A stretch of DNA of 64,000 bases from Acidobacteriota bacterium (lineage in GTDB: Bacteria; Acidobacteriota; Vicinamibacteria; Vicinamibacterales; UBA2999), in the NCBI GenBank assembly GCA_963169195.1, contig CAUJDN010000035.1, positions 124,001 to 188,000 of the forward strand. The letters run 5' to 3'. The number at the start of each line of letters is the position of its first letter. Within the stretch, counting starts at the first letter, position 1. The notes below the pieces were generated by a model, which saw only the letters and a list, made by a program, of their open reading frames with translations, did no database searches and had not been told where the DNA came from. The translations under genes were made by a program, and so were the position numbers. Shown one piece after another: positions 48,164-58,370 of this stretch.

Positions 48164-49669
48164 TCAGGCCCGCAGCGACGGATGAGCCAGCGGTGGCGTG
48201 CTGGCCGGCGGTCGGCGCGTGCCTGCGCCCCATTCGAACGCGTGGGCAAACCCCAGGAGCCGGTACTCGCTCCAGGCCGGCCCCAGCATCTCCAGTCCCA
48301 CCGGCACGCCGAGCGGCGCCGAGGCCGTCGGCGGCGAGAACCCGGCGGGAAACACGACGGCCGGGCACCCGGTGCTGTTGGCGAGCACGCCGTTGCGGTC
48401 CACCTGCTCCTCGCCCACCGGCACGGCCAGCCGTCGCTGATGCGGGTAGAGGATGGCATCGAGCCCGTCGGCCCCGAAGGCCCGCTGCACGGCGGCACGG
48501 AGCACGGCGCGGCGGCGGTGCAGCTCGGCACGTTCGGGGGATGCGGCCGCGCGTTGCGCCGCGAGCGCCGCCTCGAGATCGGCCCTGAGCGACGGGTGGA
48601 ACTCGCCGCGGGCGACGAACTCGGCCAGCGTCCGCACCGGCGCCGCGGTGCCGAGCGTGGTCAGGTACGCGTCGAAGGCGTCGGCCAGCTCGAGGCGCAT
48701 GAGACTGAGGTCGCGCGCCAGCGCCTCGAGGCCCGGGATGGCCAGGGGGACGATGACCGCGCCAAGCCGTTCGAGGTGCCGCACGGCCTCGTGGAACACG
48801 GCGTTGACGGGCTGGTGAACGTCGTCGGTGCCCAGGAAGGCTTCGAGCAGGCCGAGTCGGGCCCCGCGGAGCGCGCCGGGCCGCAGGGCGTCACGAAAGG
48901 ACCCGGGCGCCTGGCCGACGCCCAGGGTGGTCTCGGGATCCTCCGGGTCGGCCCCTGCCATCACGTCGAGCATGCGGGCCGCGTCCTCGGCGGTGCGCGC
49001 GATGGGACCCGCCTCGTCCTGCGAAGGGCTGAACGGCATGATGCCGCGCCGGCTCACGAGCCCGCGCGTCGGCCGTACGCCGACCAGTGCGCACGCCGAC
49101 GCGGGCGAGCGGATGGACTGGCCGGTGTCGCTGCCAGTCCCGAGCACGGCAAAGCTCGCGGCGAGGGCCGCTCCGGTTCCGCCGCTCGATCCGCCGGGCG
49201 TGCGCGTCAGGTCGTACGGGTTGAGCGTCTGCCCGCCGAGCGAGCTGACCGACGACCCGTTGAGTGCCAGTTCCGTCTGGTTGGCCTTGCCGATGATGAC
49301 GGCGCCGGCCGCGCGGAGGCGCGAGACGACGAATGCATCGCGGGGCGGGACCGAACCCACCAGCGTCGCGGCGCCGCCGGTGGTGGGCAGGTCCGCCGTG
49401 TCGAAGTTGTCCTTCAGGACGAGCGGAATGCCGTGCAGCGGCGGCAGGGCGGCCCCGGTCGTGCGAAGCCGATCCCTCTCGGCGGCGGCCTCGAGCGCGC
49501 GGGGATTCACCGCGATGATGGCGTGGAGCGCCGGCCCCTTCCCGTCGTACGCCTCGATGCGATCGAGGCACGCGCGCACGACATCGACGCACGTCGTCTC
49601 GCCGGACGCGAGCGCCGCGTGCACGCCCGCCACCGTGGCTTCGACGACGGAGAAGCGACCGCGGTTCAC
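48164..49669 (-). CDS. Amidase-signature enzyme
   Basis: 501 residues from GTG 49669, which overlaps the stop of the S9 peptidase gene (GTGA). Amidase triad: Lys in LVLKDNFDTADLPTTGG (about 90), the cis-Ser in TPGGSSGGTGAALA, and the nucleophile Ser in GTGSDTGQSIRSPAS. No signal peptide is seen, so it may be cytoplasmic, unlike the exported amidase at 16-19 kb. Coupled translation with a peptidase suggests joint use on peptide-derived substrates; this is inference. Confidence 0.9.
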   Translation of the reverse strand: MNRGRFSVVEATVAGVHAALASGETTCVDVVRACLDRIEAYDGKGPALHAIIAVNPRALEAAAERDRLRTTGAALPPLHGIPLVLKDNFDTADLPTTGGAATLVGSVPPRDAFVVSRLRAAGAVIIGKANQTELALNGSSVSSLGGQTLNPYDLTRTPGGSSGGTGAALAASFAVLGTGSDTGQSIRSPASACALVGVRPTRGLVSRRGIMPFSPSQDEAGPIARTAEDAARMLDVMAGADPEDPETTLGVGQAPGSFRDALRPGALRGARLGLLEAFLGTDDVHQPVNAVFHEAVRHLERLGAVIVPLAIPGLEALARDLSLMRLELADAFDAYLTTLGTAAPVRTLAEFVARGEFHPSLRADLEAALAAQRAAASPERAELHRRRAVLRAAVQRAFGADGLDAILYPHQRRLAVPVGEEQVDRNGVLANSTGCPAVVFPAGFSPPTASAPLGVPVGLEMLGPAWSEYRLLGFAHAFEWGAGTRRPPASTPPLAHPSLRA

Positions 49670-51735
49670 CGGCCTGCGGACGTCGCGCCGGGCGGCTGCA
49701 GGTACTTGTTGAACCAGTCCAGGTACCGCTGCAGCCGATCGCGCTGGTAGCTGGGGATGGTCAGCGAGTGGAACTGCCCCGGATAGATCACCAGCTCGGT
49801 GGGCACACCCAGGCTCCTGAGCGCCTGGTACATCTGCTCGCTCCCGGCGATGGGCACGTTGAAGTCCTTCTCGCCGCCCAGGAACAGCGTGGGCGTCCTG
49901 ATGCGGTCCGCGTGGAAGAAGGGGTAGGACACTTTCTCGTACACGTCCTTCGCCTTCCACGGCGGTCCGATCTCCACGTCCCACTGGACGATGTACTGGT
50001 CCAGCCCGTACATCGAGGCCTGCGCCGAGCTGCCGGCGCCGCTGACCGCCGCCTTGAAGCGCGGGTCGGTCGCGATGGTGTAGTTGGTCGAGATGCCGCC
50101 GTAGCTCCACCCGCCGATGCCAAGGCGTTCCGGGTCGGCAATGCCCTGCCGCACGGCCTCGTCCACCATGCCCAGGATGTCCACGACCTCGAGGTTGCCC
50201 CAGTCCCCGTAGATCGCCTTCTGGAAGGCGCTGCCCCGTCCCGAGCTGCCGCGATAGTTGACGGTGAGCACCACGTAGCCGTGCGCGGCGTACCACTCGC
50301 GCTCGAAGTCGAACTCGTGCTCGTCCTGGCCGTTCGGGCCACCGTGGATGATGAGCAGCGTCGGGTACGCCCGCCCGGCCACGTAGCCGGCGGGTTTCAC
50401 GATGAGCCCGTGCACCTCGGTGCCGTCCTTGCTCGTCGACTGGAAGTCCTCGGTCTCGGCCAGCTGCAGCTCCTTCATCAGCGCATCGTTGTGCGTCGTC
50501 AGCTGCCGGAAGGCGCCTCCCTCGAGCGCGAACACCTCGGGCGGCTGCGTGGGCGTGGTCATCAGCACGGCGAAGTGGCCGTCCTTGCCGGGACTGAGCG
50601 CACGCACCGCGCGATTCCCCGTCGTGAGCGGCTCCACGCCACGGGTGGACACGCGGCCGGTCGGCACCGAGGCCAGCTGCACGCGCCGATCGTCCTCCAC
50701 CAGGAAGGCCACGGATTCACCGTCGGCCGACCACTCGAGGTTCGACACCGCGCGATCCAGCTGCGACATGAAGAGTGCGGGCTTCGCCACCGGGGCAGAC
50801 GCCCCCGTCGGCGCGGGCACCATGGCCAGCTTGTTCATGTCGTAGGCGTAGTACCGATCCACGTCGCCCAGCAGCACGGCGATGCGCGAGCCGTCCGGGC
50901 TCCAGACCGGCCGGCCGCTCTCGCTCTCCGGGGTGCTGGTCACCTGGCGCGGCGTCGTGCCCTCGCGCGCATCGATCACCCAGAGATCCTGGTTCGCGGT
51001 GCGATCCGGGTCGGCATGTGCCCGCTTGCTCAGAAACGCGATCCGGGTCCCGTCCGGCGACCACGACGGGCTCGAGTCGTCCACCTGCCCGCTGGTGAGC
51101 ACGGTGTGCTTCCCGGTCGCGATGTCGAGCACGGCGATGTGGTCGTAGAGCCGGCGGAGGTACCCCTCGCGATCCTCCTTGAAGTGATAGCGGTCGATGA
51201 CGACGGGCGGCGGCGTCTTCCGCTTCCAGCCCTCCTTCTTCTCGGGTTCCTCGTCCGGGTCCTCGTCGCCGATGACGAAGGCGATGCGCGTGCCGTCGGG
51301 CGACCACTGGATCCCCGAGACCCCGCCCTTCACGTCGCTGCCCTTGCGCGCCTCGCCGCCGCGCCGATCCAGCAGCCAGATCTGGGCGCCCTTCTTCTGC
51401 TCCTCCTCGGTGCCTCGCGACGCAACGAAGGCCAGGTACCGTCCGTCGGGACTCCACCGCGGAGACGATTCGCTCTCCGGAGACGAGGTCAGCTGCACGC
51501 GCGCGCTGCCATCCCACTTCACCATCCAGACGTCCGTGTTCCGCTTGTCCTTGTCGACGTCGTTGGTGGTCACGGTGTAGGCCACCCAGTCCCCCTCGGG
51601 CGACCGCTGGGGATCGGCCACGGCCACCAGGCGCGAGTGATCGTCCAGCGCGATCGGGCGGCGGGCATCCTGCGCGGCCGAGGGAAGGGCGGCGACGGCC
51701 AGCAGGCCAAGGGCGACGGGAGCATGGGCACGCAT
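49666..51735 (-). CDS. Exported S9-family prolyl oligopeptidase/acylaminoacyl peptidase
   Basis: 689 residues from ATG 51735. Signal peptide MRAHAPVALGLLAVAALPSAAQ. The N-terminal WD40/TolB-like propeller has repeats such as SSPRWSPDGRYLAFVAS, SGIQWSPDGTRIAFVIGD, SSPSWSPDGTRIAFLSK and GRPVWSPDGSRIAVLLG. The C-terminal hydrolase domain has Ser in IGGWSYGGISTNY, Asp in GGEKDFNVPI and His in YPGQFHSLT. Cleaves oligopeptides in the periplasm. A TATAGT lies 6 nt upstream; the amidase gene overlaps its end. Confidence 0.95.
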   Translation of the reverse strand: MRAHAPVALGLLAVAALPSAAQDARRPIALDDHSRLVAVADPQRSPEGDWVAYTVTTNDVDKDKRNTDVWMVKWDGSARVQLTSSPESESSPRWSPDGRYLAFVASRGTEEEQKKGAQIWLLDRRGGEARKGSDVKGGVSGIQWSPDGTRIAFVIGDEDPDEEPEKKEGWKRKTPPPVVIDRYHFKEDREGYLRRLYDHIAVLDIATGKHTVLTSGQVDDSSPSWSPDGTRIAFLSKRAHADPDRTANQDLWVIDAREGTTPRQVTSTPESESGRPVWSPDGSRIAVLLGDVDRYYAYDMNKLAMVPAPTGASAPVAKPALFMSQLDRAVSNLEWSADGESVAFLVEDDRRVQLASVPTGRVSTRGVEPLTTGNRAVRALSPGKDGHFAVLMTTPTQPPEVFALEGGAFRQLTTHNDALMKELQLAETEDFQSTSKDGTEVHGLIVKPAGYVAGRAYPTLLIIHGGPNGQDEHEFDFEREWYAAHGYVVLTVNYRGSSGRGSAFQKAIYGDWGNLEVVDILGMVDEAVRQGIADPERLGIGGWSYGGISTNYTIATDPRFKAAVSGAGSSAQASMYGLDQYIVQWDVEIGPPWKAKDVYEKVSYPFFHADRIRTPTLFLGGEKDFNVPIAGSEQMYQALRSLGVPTELVIYPGQFHSLTIPSYQRDRLQRYLDWFNKYLQPPGATSAGR

Positions 51736-51741
51736 GCGGTC

Positions 51742-51747
51742 ACTATA
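51742..51747 (-). promoter_or_regulatory. Putative -10 (TATAGT), leaderless geometry
   Basis: TATAGT on the minus strand, in CGGGTATAGTGACC, ends 6 nt before ATG 51735. Confidence 0.45.
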
Positions 51748-51757
51748 CCCGGAGGTG

Positions 51758-51763
51758 TAAGCT
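51758..51763 (+). promoter_or_regulatory. Putative -10 (TAAGCT) for the SOD gene
   Basis: TAAGCT in GGAGGTGTAAGCTGTAGG, 25 nt before ATG 51789. Shares GGTGTAAGCTG with the DsrE promoter at 31869. Confidence 0.4.
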
Positions 51764-51788
51764 GTAGGCTCGTTCCAGGGGGCGACGC

Positions 51789-52513
<725 letters not shown>

Positions 52514-52514
<1 letters not shown>

Positions 52515-52560
52515 GCAGAAGGCAAGAGGCAGAGGAGCTTTGTCCCTTTTGCCTTCTGCC
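52514..52560 (+). terminator. 12-bp stem of simple-sequence words after the SOD gene
   Basis: GGCAGAAGGCAA (52514-52525) pairs exactly with TTGCCTTCTGCC (52549-52560), loop 23 nt; the left arm starts in the SOD stop codon. The right side continues TTTTGCCTTGCC. It could terminate SOD transcription, although the following T-run is short. Confidence 0.5.
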
Positions 52561-52605
52561 TTTTGCCTTGCCTTCCCTCCCCCTCGTCCGTCATCCTTCT
52601 CTGCT

Positions 52606-54024
52606 GTGGCCACCCTTCTCGACAAGGTCTGGGACCTGCACACCGTCCGGCGGCTGCCGACGGGACAGACCCAGCTGTTCATCGGCCTGCACCTCATTCA
52701 CGAGGTGACCACGCCGCAGGCCTTCGCGATGCTGCGCGAGCGCGGACTCGTGCCGGCGTTCCCCGATCGGATCTTCGGGACGATGGACCACATCATCCCG
52801 ACCTCGAGCCTCTGCCGGCCCGCGCCGGATCCGGTGGCGGAGGAGATGATCGCCACGCTCGAGGCCAATTGCCGCGAGCACCACATCCCGCTCTTCGGCC
52901 TCGGCGACTCGCACCAGGGCATCGTCCACGTGATCGGGCCCGAGCTGGGGCTGACGCAGCCGGGCATGACCATCGCGTGCGGTGACAGCCACACCTCGAC
53001 GCACGGCGCGTTCGGCGCGCTGGCCTTCGGCATCGGCACCTCGCAGGTGCGCGACGTGCTGGCGTCGCAGTGCCTCGCGATGGACAAGCCGAAGCTGCGG
53101 CGGGTGCGTTTCGAGGGTGCGATGGGGCCCGGCGTCACGGCGAAGGACCTGGCGCTCGCGATGATCCGCCAGCTCGGGGTGAACGGCGGCGTGGGCTTCG
53201 CCTACGAGTACGCCGGCGACACCGTGGCGCGCATGACGATGGACGAGCGCATGACGCTGTGCAACCTGTCCATCGAGGGCGGCGCGCGCATGGGCTACGT
53301 GAACCCGGACGACACGACGTTCGCCTTCCTGCGGGGGCGCGAGCACGCGCCGAAGGGCGAGGCGTGGGACCGGGCCGTCAACTGGTGGCGCCGCATGGCG
53401 TCGGACTCGAACGCCGCGGCCGACGACGAGCGGACCATCGACGTGCCGAGGATTGGCCCGGTGGTCACCTGGGGCACCAACCCCGGGCAGAGCGTGATGG
53501 TGGACGAACCGATCCCCGACACGGCGTCGCTGCCGCCTGGAGAGCGCGAGGCGGCGCTCGAGGCATTGCAGTTCATGGGCTTCGACGCCGGCGAGACGGT
53601 GAAGGGCCGCCGCGTGGACGTGGCGTTCATCGGGTCGTGCACCAACGCGCGATTGTCGGACCTGAGGGCCGCAGCCAGCCTGGTGCGGGGCCAGCGCGTG
53701 GCGCGGCACGTCCGCGGGCTGGTGGTCCCCGGCTCCCGCGAGGTCCAGCACGCCGCCGAGGCCGAAGGCCTGGACGAGGTGTTCAAGGCCGCCGGCTTCG
53801 AGTGGCGCGAGCCTGGATGCTCGCTCTGCCTCGGCATGAACGACGACAAGCTGTCCGGCGCCGAGACCTGCGCGTCGTCGTCGAACCGGAATTTCCGCGG
53901 CCGCCAGGGCAGTCCCACGGGGCGCACCCTGCTGATGAGTCCCGCCATGGTGGCGGCGGCGGCGATCGCCGGCGAGGTCGTGGACGTGCGGAGTGTCGTC
54001 CCGCGCGGGGGAGTGGTGCAATGA
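52606..54024 (+). CDS. leuC: 3-isopropylmalate dehydratase large subunit
   Basis: 472 residues from GTG 52606. Opening [38 protein letters not shown] is LeuC-like. The 4Fe-4S cluster cysteines are in [12 protein letters not shown] (about 345) and CSLCLGMN (about 405 and 408). [23 protein letters not shown] and [11 protein letters not shown] also match. With LeuD it converts 2-isopropylmalate to 3-isopropylmalate in leucine synthesis. Stop codon overlaps the leuD start (ATGA). No clear Shine-Dalgarno before the GTG. Confidence 0.96.
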   Translation: MATLLDKVWDLHTVRRLPTGQTQLFIGLHLIHEVTTPQAFAMLRERGLVPAFPDRIFGTMDHIIPTSSLCRPAPDPVAEEMIATLEANCREHHIPLFGLGDSHQGIVHVIGPELGLTQPGMTIACGDSHTSTHGAFGALAFGIGTSQVRDVLASQCLAMDKPKLRRVRFEGAMGPGVTAKDLALAMIRQLGVNGGVGFAYEYAGDTVARMTMDERMTLCNLSIEGGARMGYVNPDDTTFAFLRGREHAPKGEAWDRAVNWWRRMASDSNAAADDERTIDVPRIGPVVTWGTNPGQSVMVDEPIPDTASLPPGEREAALEALQFMGFDAGETVKGRRVDVAFIGSCTNARLSDLRAAASLVRGQRVARHVRGLVVPGSREVQHAAEAEGLDEVFKAAGFEWREPGCSLCLGMNDDKLSGAETCASSSNRNFRGRQGSPTGRTLLMSPAMVAAAAIAGEVVDVRSVVPRGGVVQ

Positions 54025-54629
54025 GCGCGTCGCGCATTCTCTCGGTCGCCGGCCGCGCCCTCCCCCTGGTCGGCGACGACATCGATACGGATCGCATCAT
54101 GCCCGCGCGCCACCTGCGCGCCATCACCTTCGACGGGCTCGAGCGCCACGTCTTCGGCGACGACCGCGCGCATGCCGCGCGGGACGGGCGCGTCCACCCG
54201 ATGGACGACCCGCGCTTCGCGGGCGCGTCCCTCATGGTGGTGAACCGGAACTTCGGCTGCGGATCGTCTCGCGAGCATGCGCCGCAGGGTATCGTCCGCT
54301 GGGGCATCCGCGGCATCGTCGGCGAGTCGTTCTCGGAGATTTTCTTCGGGAACGCCGTGATGCTGGGCCTGCCCGCCGTCACGGCCGCCCACGAGGATGT
54401 GGCGGCGCTGCAGGCCGCCATCGACCGCGATCCGCGGACCGAGGTGCGCCTCGACCTGGAGTCGATGCGGGCGACCGCCGGCCCGCTGGCCTTCGCGGTC
54501 CATCTGCCCGCCGCCGCGCGCGACGCCCTGGTCACCGGGCGATGGGACGGCCTCGGGCTGCTGCTGCAGGACTTCGACCAGATCCGCGACTTCGCGGCGA
54601 AGCTCCCCTACCTGCGCGACTTCGCATGA
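54021..54629 (+). CDS. leuD: 3-isopropylmalate dehydratase small subunit
   Basis: 202 residues from ATG 54021. Motifs: [59 protein letters not shown], matching the swivel domain of LeuD. Forms the isomerase with LeuC, whose gene overlaps it by 4 nt. No other leu genes are in the window. Ends 19 bp before the convergent PCuAC-like gene. Confidence 0.96.
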   Translation: MSASRILSVAGRALPLVGDDIDTDRIMPARHLRAITFDGLERHVFGDDRAHAARDGRVHPMDDPRFAGASLMVVNRNFGCGSSREHAPQGIVRWGIRGIVGESFSEIFFGNAVMLGLPAVTAAHEDVAALQAAIDRDPRTEVRLDLESMRATAGPLAFAVHLPAAARDALVTGRWDGLGLLLQDFDQIRDFAAKLPYLRDFA

Positions 54630-54648
54630 GCGCCGTCGCCGCTGACCC

Positions 54649-55074
54649 TCACCCCTTCTTCACCGGCGCCGAGACCGTGATCGTCACGCCGCCGTCGGTC
54701 GTCAGCGTCAGCTGCACCGAATCGCCTTCCTTCAGCGGCTGCTTCAGGTCCTTCAGCCGGATGTGCGCCCCGCCCGGCTCGAGCTCGGCCCGACCATAGG
54801 CCGGCACCGCCAACTCCGGCACGGGCTTCACGGCCTCCGGGGGCCCGGTCACGACCTCGGCCGCCTCGGCAGCGTCGGCGGAGACGCTCACGACGTAGAT
54901 CTCGTACATCGAGGGATTCTCGATCACCGCAAACGCGGCGGTTGACGTGGCCCCCGCGGCAGGCTCGCGCACCCACGCCCCCGTGGCCGAGGCCTGCGCC
55001 TGCTGCGCGCTCCCGGCCTGCCCCGCCAGGAGCAGCGCCACGCCCGCCACCCCTATCGCTCTCGTCACCATCAT
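54649..55074 (-). CDS. PCuAC-like protein lacking most copper ligands
   Basis: 141 residues from ATG 55074, with GAGGAG 6 nt upstream. Signal peptide VTRAIGVAGVALLLAGQAGSAQ. The frame of the fold matches the copper chaperone at 13.2-13.6 kb (TGAWVREPAAGATSTAAFAVIENPS; LAVPAYGRAELEPGGAHIRLKDLKQPLKEGDSVQLTLTTDGG). However the ligand segment HEM...MxM is replaced by AEVVTGPPEAVKP, and HLM by HIR. Only one His (about 104) remains. It is unlikely to bind copper like PCuAC; it may have another role. Neighbours do not explain it. Confidence 0.85.
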   Translation of the reverse strand: MMVTRAIGVAGVALLLAGQAGSAQQAQASATGAWVREPAAGATSTAAFAVIENPSMYEIYVVSVSADAAEAAEVVTGPPEAVKPVPELAVPAYGRAELEPGGAHIRLKDLKQPLKEGDSVQLTLTTDGGVTITVSAPVKKG

Positions 55075-55228
55075 CCGTGCTCCTCGCTCCTCACGTCCCG
55101 CTTCGCGTCCTTCCCTTTTCTCTGCTCGCATTCCCTTCAGCCCGCCGGCACACCGTCATCCCGCCTGGGCGCGGCGCCGAGTTGCCGACACAGCCCCCGG
55201 CCGGTGACCCCCGAGTCGGCAGCCGGGA

Positions 55229-56152
55229 TCAGGCGGCTTCCGGCGTCTCCACGCCACGAACCGTCAACACCGGGCACTCCGCGGCGCGAACCACCTGGTG
55301 GGTGGCCGAGCCGAGGAGACGGAGGCCGAGCCCGCCGCGCCCCTGCGCGCCCATCACGACGAGGTCGGCCTTCCGTTCACCGGCCACTCGGAGGATCTCG
55401 CGGTACGCCCGGCCCACCGTGATCACGTTCTCGATCTCGCACCAGGTGCGCTCCTCACCCGACACCAGCTGATCGAGCCGCTTCCTCGCGTCGTCGATCA
55501 GGTAGGTACGGTACTCGGACACATTGAAGTGGGTGTGAACGCGAGGCTCTTCCTCCGCCAGCCACTCGATGGAGTGGAGGACCGTGACGACGCCGTTGGC
55601 CTGACGGCCCAGGTCGAGGGCGAAGCCCAGGGCCTGGAGCGACGCCGGTGAGAAGTCCATGGCACATACGATGTGCTTGAACGTCACGTCGCCGGGCGCC
55701 CCGTGCGCATGGGGCGGCACGGTCAGGACAGGGCACGACGCGCGGTGCAGCACCTGCTCGGTCACCGATCCGTGCAGCAGCCGGTTGAAGCCACTCCGGC
55801 CGTGGGTGCCCAAGACGATGAGATCCGACGGGATCGTCAGGGCCTGATCGACGATGGTGCCCACGGAGTCGCCGGATTCGGCGAGCAGATACGGGCTCGC
55901 GGCTGCGGCGCCCGTTGCGTCGGCCTGGCGTTGCATGGCCGCGACGACCTCTTCGCGGGTGGACGGATAGACCACCTGCACCGACTCGCCGAGCGTTCCC
56001 GGCGGCACCTGGACCGCGTCGAAGGTGGGGACGACGTGCAGGAGGGACAGCTTGGCGCCATACCACACCGTGAAGGCTGCGGCGTAGGCCAGGGCCGGGC
56101 GCGACGCGTCGCTCAGATCCGTCGGGCAGAGGATGTGTTTGAACTCGACCAT
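55229..56152 (-). CDS. Tandem universal stress protein (two UspA domains)
   Basis: 307 residues from ATG 56152, with GGAG 6 nt upstream. Two UspA domains. The first opens VEFKHILCPTDLSDASRPALAYA and has the ATP-binding pattern LIVLGTHGRSGFNRLLHGSVTEQVLHRASCPVLTV. The second opens FKHIVCAMDFSPASLQALGFAL and has LVVMGAQGRGGLGLRLLGSATHQVVRAAECPVLTV. G-x2-G-x9-G(S/T) is intact in both, so ATP binding is likely. Lies upstream of the RegB/RegA pair on the same strand orientation, separated by 128 bp. Confidence 0.94.
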   Translation of the reverse strand: MVEFKHILCPTDLSDASRPALAYAAAFTVWYGAKLSLLHVVPTFDAVQVPPGTLGESVQVVYPSTREEVVAAMQRQADATGAAAASPYLLAESGDSVGTIVDQALTIPSDLIVLGTHGRSGFNRLLHGSVTEQVLHRASCPVLTVPPHAHGAPGDVTFKHIVCAMDFSPASLQALGFALDLGRQANGVVTVLHSIEWLAEEEPRVHTHFNVSEYRTYLIDDARKRLDQLVSGEERTWCEIENVITVGRAYREILRVAGERKADLVVMGAQGRGGLGLRLLGSATHQVVRAAECPVLTVRGVETPEAA

Positions 56153-56280
56153 AACGACTCCAGTCACGATGTGAGGAACGGGTGAAGCCTCATGCCGCAA
56201 GGTGCCTTATACCGTAACCGAAAAGCAGAAACCGTGCCGGCTCGGGCCTCGTCGCGGGCCCCCTGCGGCCCGCCCTGCGT

Positions 56281-56826
56281 TCACCGGTTCGCCGGGTACT
56301 TCGAGAGCTTCCGCTGCAGCGAGCGTCGGTGCAGGCCGAGCAGGCGGGCGGCCTGCGAGACGTTGCCCCCGCACTCGGTCATGACCCGCTGGATGTGCTC
56401 CCACTCCACGCGGGCCAGCGAGGGCACGGTGAACTCGCGTGCCTCGCCAAGGGTGACCTTCTCCTTCTCTCCTTTCTCGAGTGCGGCCACGACCTGGTCC
56501 GCGTCGACGGGCTTGGTCAGGTAGTCGGAGGCGCCGCGTTTCAGGCTCTCCACCGCGGTGGCGATGGCGCCGTAGCCGGTGAGCACCACGATGCGCGTCG
56601 TCTGGTCGATGGCGTGCAGATCGGCCACGACGTCCAGGCCGTGGCCGTCCGGGAGCCGCAGGTCCACCAGCGCGCATTCGGGGCTTTCCGTCCGCGCCGA
56701 CGCGAGGGCCTCGGCGGCGGTGGCGGCGCGCGTCACCTCGAACCCGCGGGCCGCGAGCGCCTTCGCCATCCGCGAGGCGAACACGTCGTCATCGTCGAGC
56801 AGCAGGAGCGTGCGATCGTCGTTCAT
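56281..56826 (-). CDS. regA: RegA/PrrA/ActR-type response regulator
   Basis: 181 residues from ATG 56826. Receiver domain (about 5-115): acidic pocket in LLLDDDDVFASRMAKAL, phospho-acceptor Asp in CALVDLRLPDGHGLDVV, TGYGAIATAVESLKRGASDYLTKPVD. A short linker leads to a Fis-type helix-turn-helix (EWEHIQRVMTECGGNVSQAARLLGLHRRSLQRKLSKYP), the conserved output domain of the RegA family. Overlaps the sensor gene by 4 nt. RegA controls respiration, carbon and nitrogen genes by redox state in Proteobacteria; targets here are unknown. Confidence 0.94.
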   Translation of the reverse strand: MNDDRTLLLLDDDDVFASRMAKALAARGFEVTRAATAAEALASARTESPECALVDLRLPDGHGLDVVADLHAIDQTTRIVVLTGYGAIATAVESLKRGASDYLTKPVDADQVVAALEKGEKEKVTLGEAREFTVPSLARVEWEHIQRVMTECGGNVSQAARLLGLHRRSLQRKLSKYPANR

Positions 56827-58178
56827 GCCGGGCGTGCGTCGGTGGCGGCGGGCGGGAGCAGCAGCGTGGCCGTCGTGCCTTGACCTGTCGCGGACGAGAG
56901 CGAAAGGCGTCCGCCCCAGCGCTCGGCGAAGGTGCGGGCCAGGAACAGGCCGAGGCCAAACCCCGAGCCGACGGGCTTGGTGGTGAAGAACGGTTCGCCC
57001 GCGCGCTGCAGCGTCCCGGGTTCCATGCCCGATCCGCGGTCGGTGACGCGGAAGCGCACGAAGGGGCGGTGCTCGTCCACGCTGACCTGGACGGGGACGC
57101 CTGCCGGCGAGGCATCGAACGCGTTCCTGACCAGCGTCCGGAGTGATCGCGCAGCGCCCTCGAGCGGTGCCTGCACGCTCGGGGTCCCGGGCGCGATCGA
57201 CACGAGCACACGCTCCCGATCGCGAGTGGCCAACGTGGCGAGCATGGCCTCGATGACGCGGGCCGGCGGCAGCCTCTGCGCCTCCTGCGCCACCGAGGCA
57301 TCGGCGCGCCCGCTCATCTGGTCCAGGATCTCTCGGCAACGGTCCACCTGCGATCTGATGAGCCGCGCATCGTCCGCGATCGCTGCCGGGATGCCGGCCC
57401 CCGACGCGGCCAGATCCAGCTCGTGGGCCGCCACCGCGATGGCGCTGAGCGGCGTGGCCAGCTCGTGGGCCGCCCCCGCCGCCAGCGTGGTCAGCGACGC
57501 CAGGCGCTCCTGTTGCGCCGCCACGCGACGGGCTTCGCCCAGGGCGCGCTCCCGCGCCTCGAGCGCCAGCCGGATCCGCGTCACGAAGCTGGCCGTCAGC
57601 AGGGCGGCCGCGGCAAACGCGACGCCCATGCCCACCTGGTGGCTGAGCGAGGGGTCCATCCCGGCGTGGCCGGCTTGCGGATCCACCAGCGCGCGAAGCG
57701 GCGTCACGAAGAGCAGGCCATAGGCGCCCAGGGACGCGGCGGCCGCGGTCCAGGCCCAGGCCGCGTTCAAGGTGACGGCCGCGAGCGTGATGTAGACCAG
57801 GTAGCTGATCGTGAAGGGATTCGAGGGCCCGCCGGTCAGCGCCATGAGGGCCGTCAGGATGCCGATGTCGAAGAGGATGAGCCCACCAAGGATGCCGTCC
57901 GACGGCTCGGAGCCGCGTCGCAGCCGGAGGTCGAGCCACGCGTTGCTGGCCACCTGCGCGACCAGCAGGAGCAGGCTCCCACCAGCGGAAAAGGCGGCGC
58001 CGAGGAGCGAGCGCGCGATGACCAGGGTCGCCACCGCACCGAGGGCGACGGCCCAGCGGAATCGGGCCAGCCAGCGGGCCGTGACAACGGGACCGGCTTC
58101 GGACCACCCCGCGCCCTCGACCCTGGCGGGAGCGGCGTCGATGGCTCCCGAGTCAATCTGCCGCACCACGGCTTCCAT
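56823..58178 (-). CDS. regB: RegB/PrrB-type redox sensor histidine kinase
   Basis: 451 residues from ATG 58178. Six or so membrane segments (about 35-190) include the quinone-sensing heptapeptide GGPSNPF. H-box is LAAGAAHELATPLSAIAV. A Cys lies 43 residues after the phospho-His (VDRCREIL), the place of the redox Cys of RegB. Kinase motifs: N in LVRNAFDASP, DRGSGM, GEPFFTTKPVGSGFGLGLFLAR. RegB is inhibited by oxidised quinone and thiol oxidation. Translationally coupled to regA (ATGA). The upstream 192 bp contain no recognised gene. Confidence 0.95.
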   Translation of the reverse strand: MEAVVRQIDSGAIDAAPARVEGAGWSEAGPVVTARWLARFRWAVALGAVATLVIARSLLGAAFSAGGSLLLLVAQVASNAWLDLRLRRGSEPSDGILGGLILFDIGILTALMALTGGPSNPFTISYLVYITLAAVTLNAAWAWTAAAASLGAYGLLFVTPLRALVDPQAGHAGMDPSLSHQVGMGVAFAAAALLTASFVTRIRLALEARERALGEARRVAAQQERLASLTTLAAGAAHELATPLSAIAVAAHELDLAASGAGIPAAIADDARLIRSQVDRCREILDQMSGRADASVAQEAQRLPPARVIEAMLATLATRDRERVLVSIAPGTPSVQAPLEGAARSLRTLVRNAFDASPAGVPVQVSVDEHRPFVRFRVTDRGSGMEPGTLQRAGEPFFTTKPVGSGFGLGLFLARTFAERWGGRLSLSSATGQGTTATLLLPPAATDARPA

Positions 58179-58370
58179 CGTCTCACGTAGGCTACACGCA
58201 AAGCGCACGGCGGACCCTGAAGGTCGATGCAGCCGGCCAGCTGCGCGTCGGCACGACCACCCGCCTCGGCGCGGCAGGCCCCCCTCCTCGTCCCCCGTCC
58301 TCGCCCATGCCGCAGGCTGGCGATCCAGGTCGAAGGCGAGCCCGGCGCGTCAGCCGCCCCCCGTGCGCAC

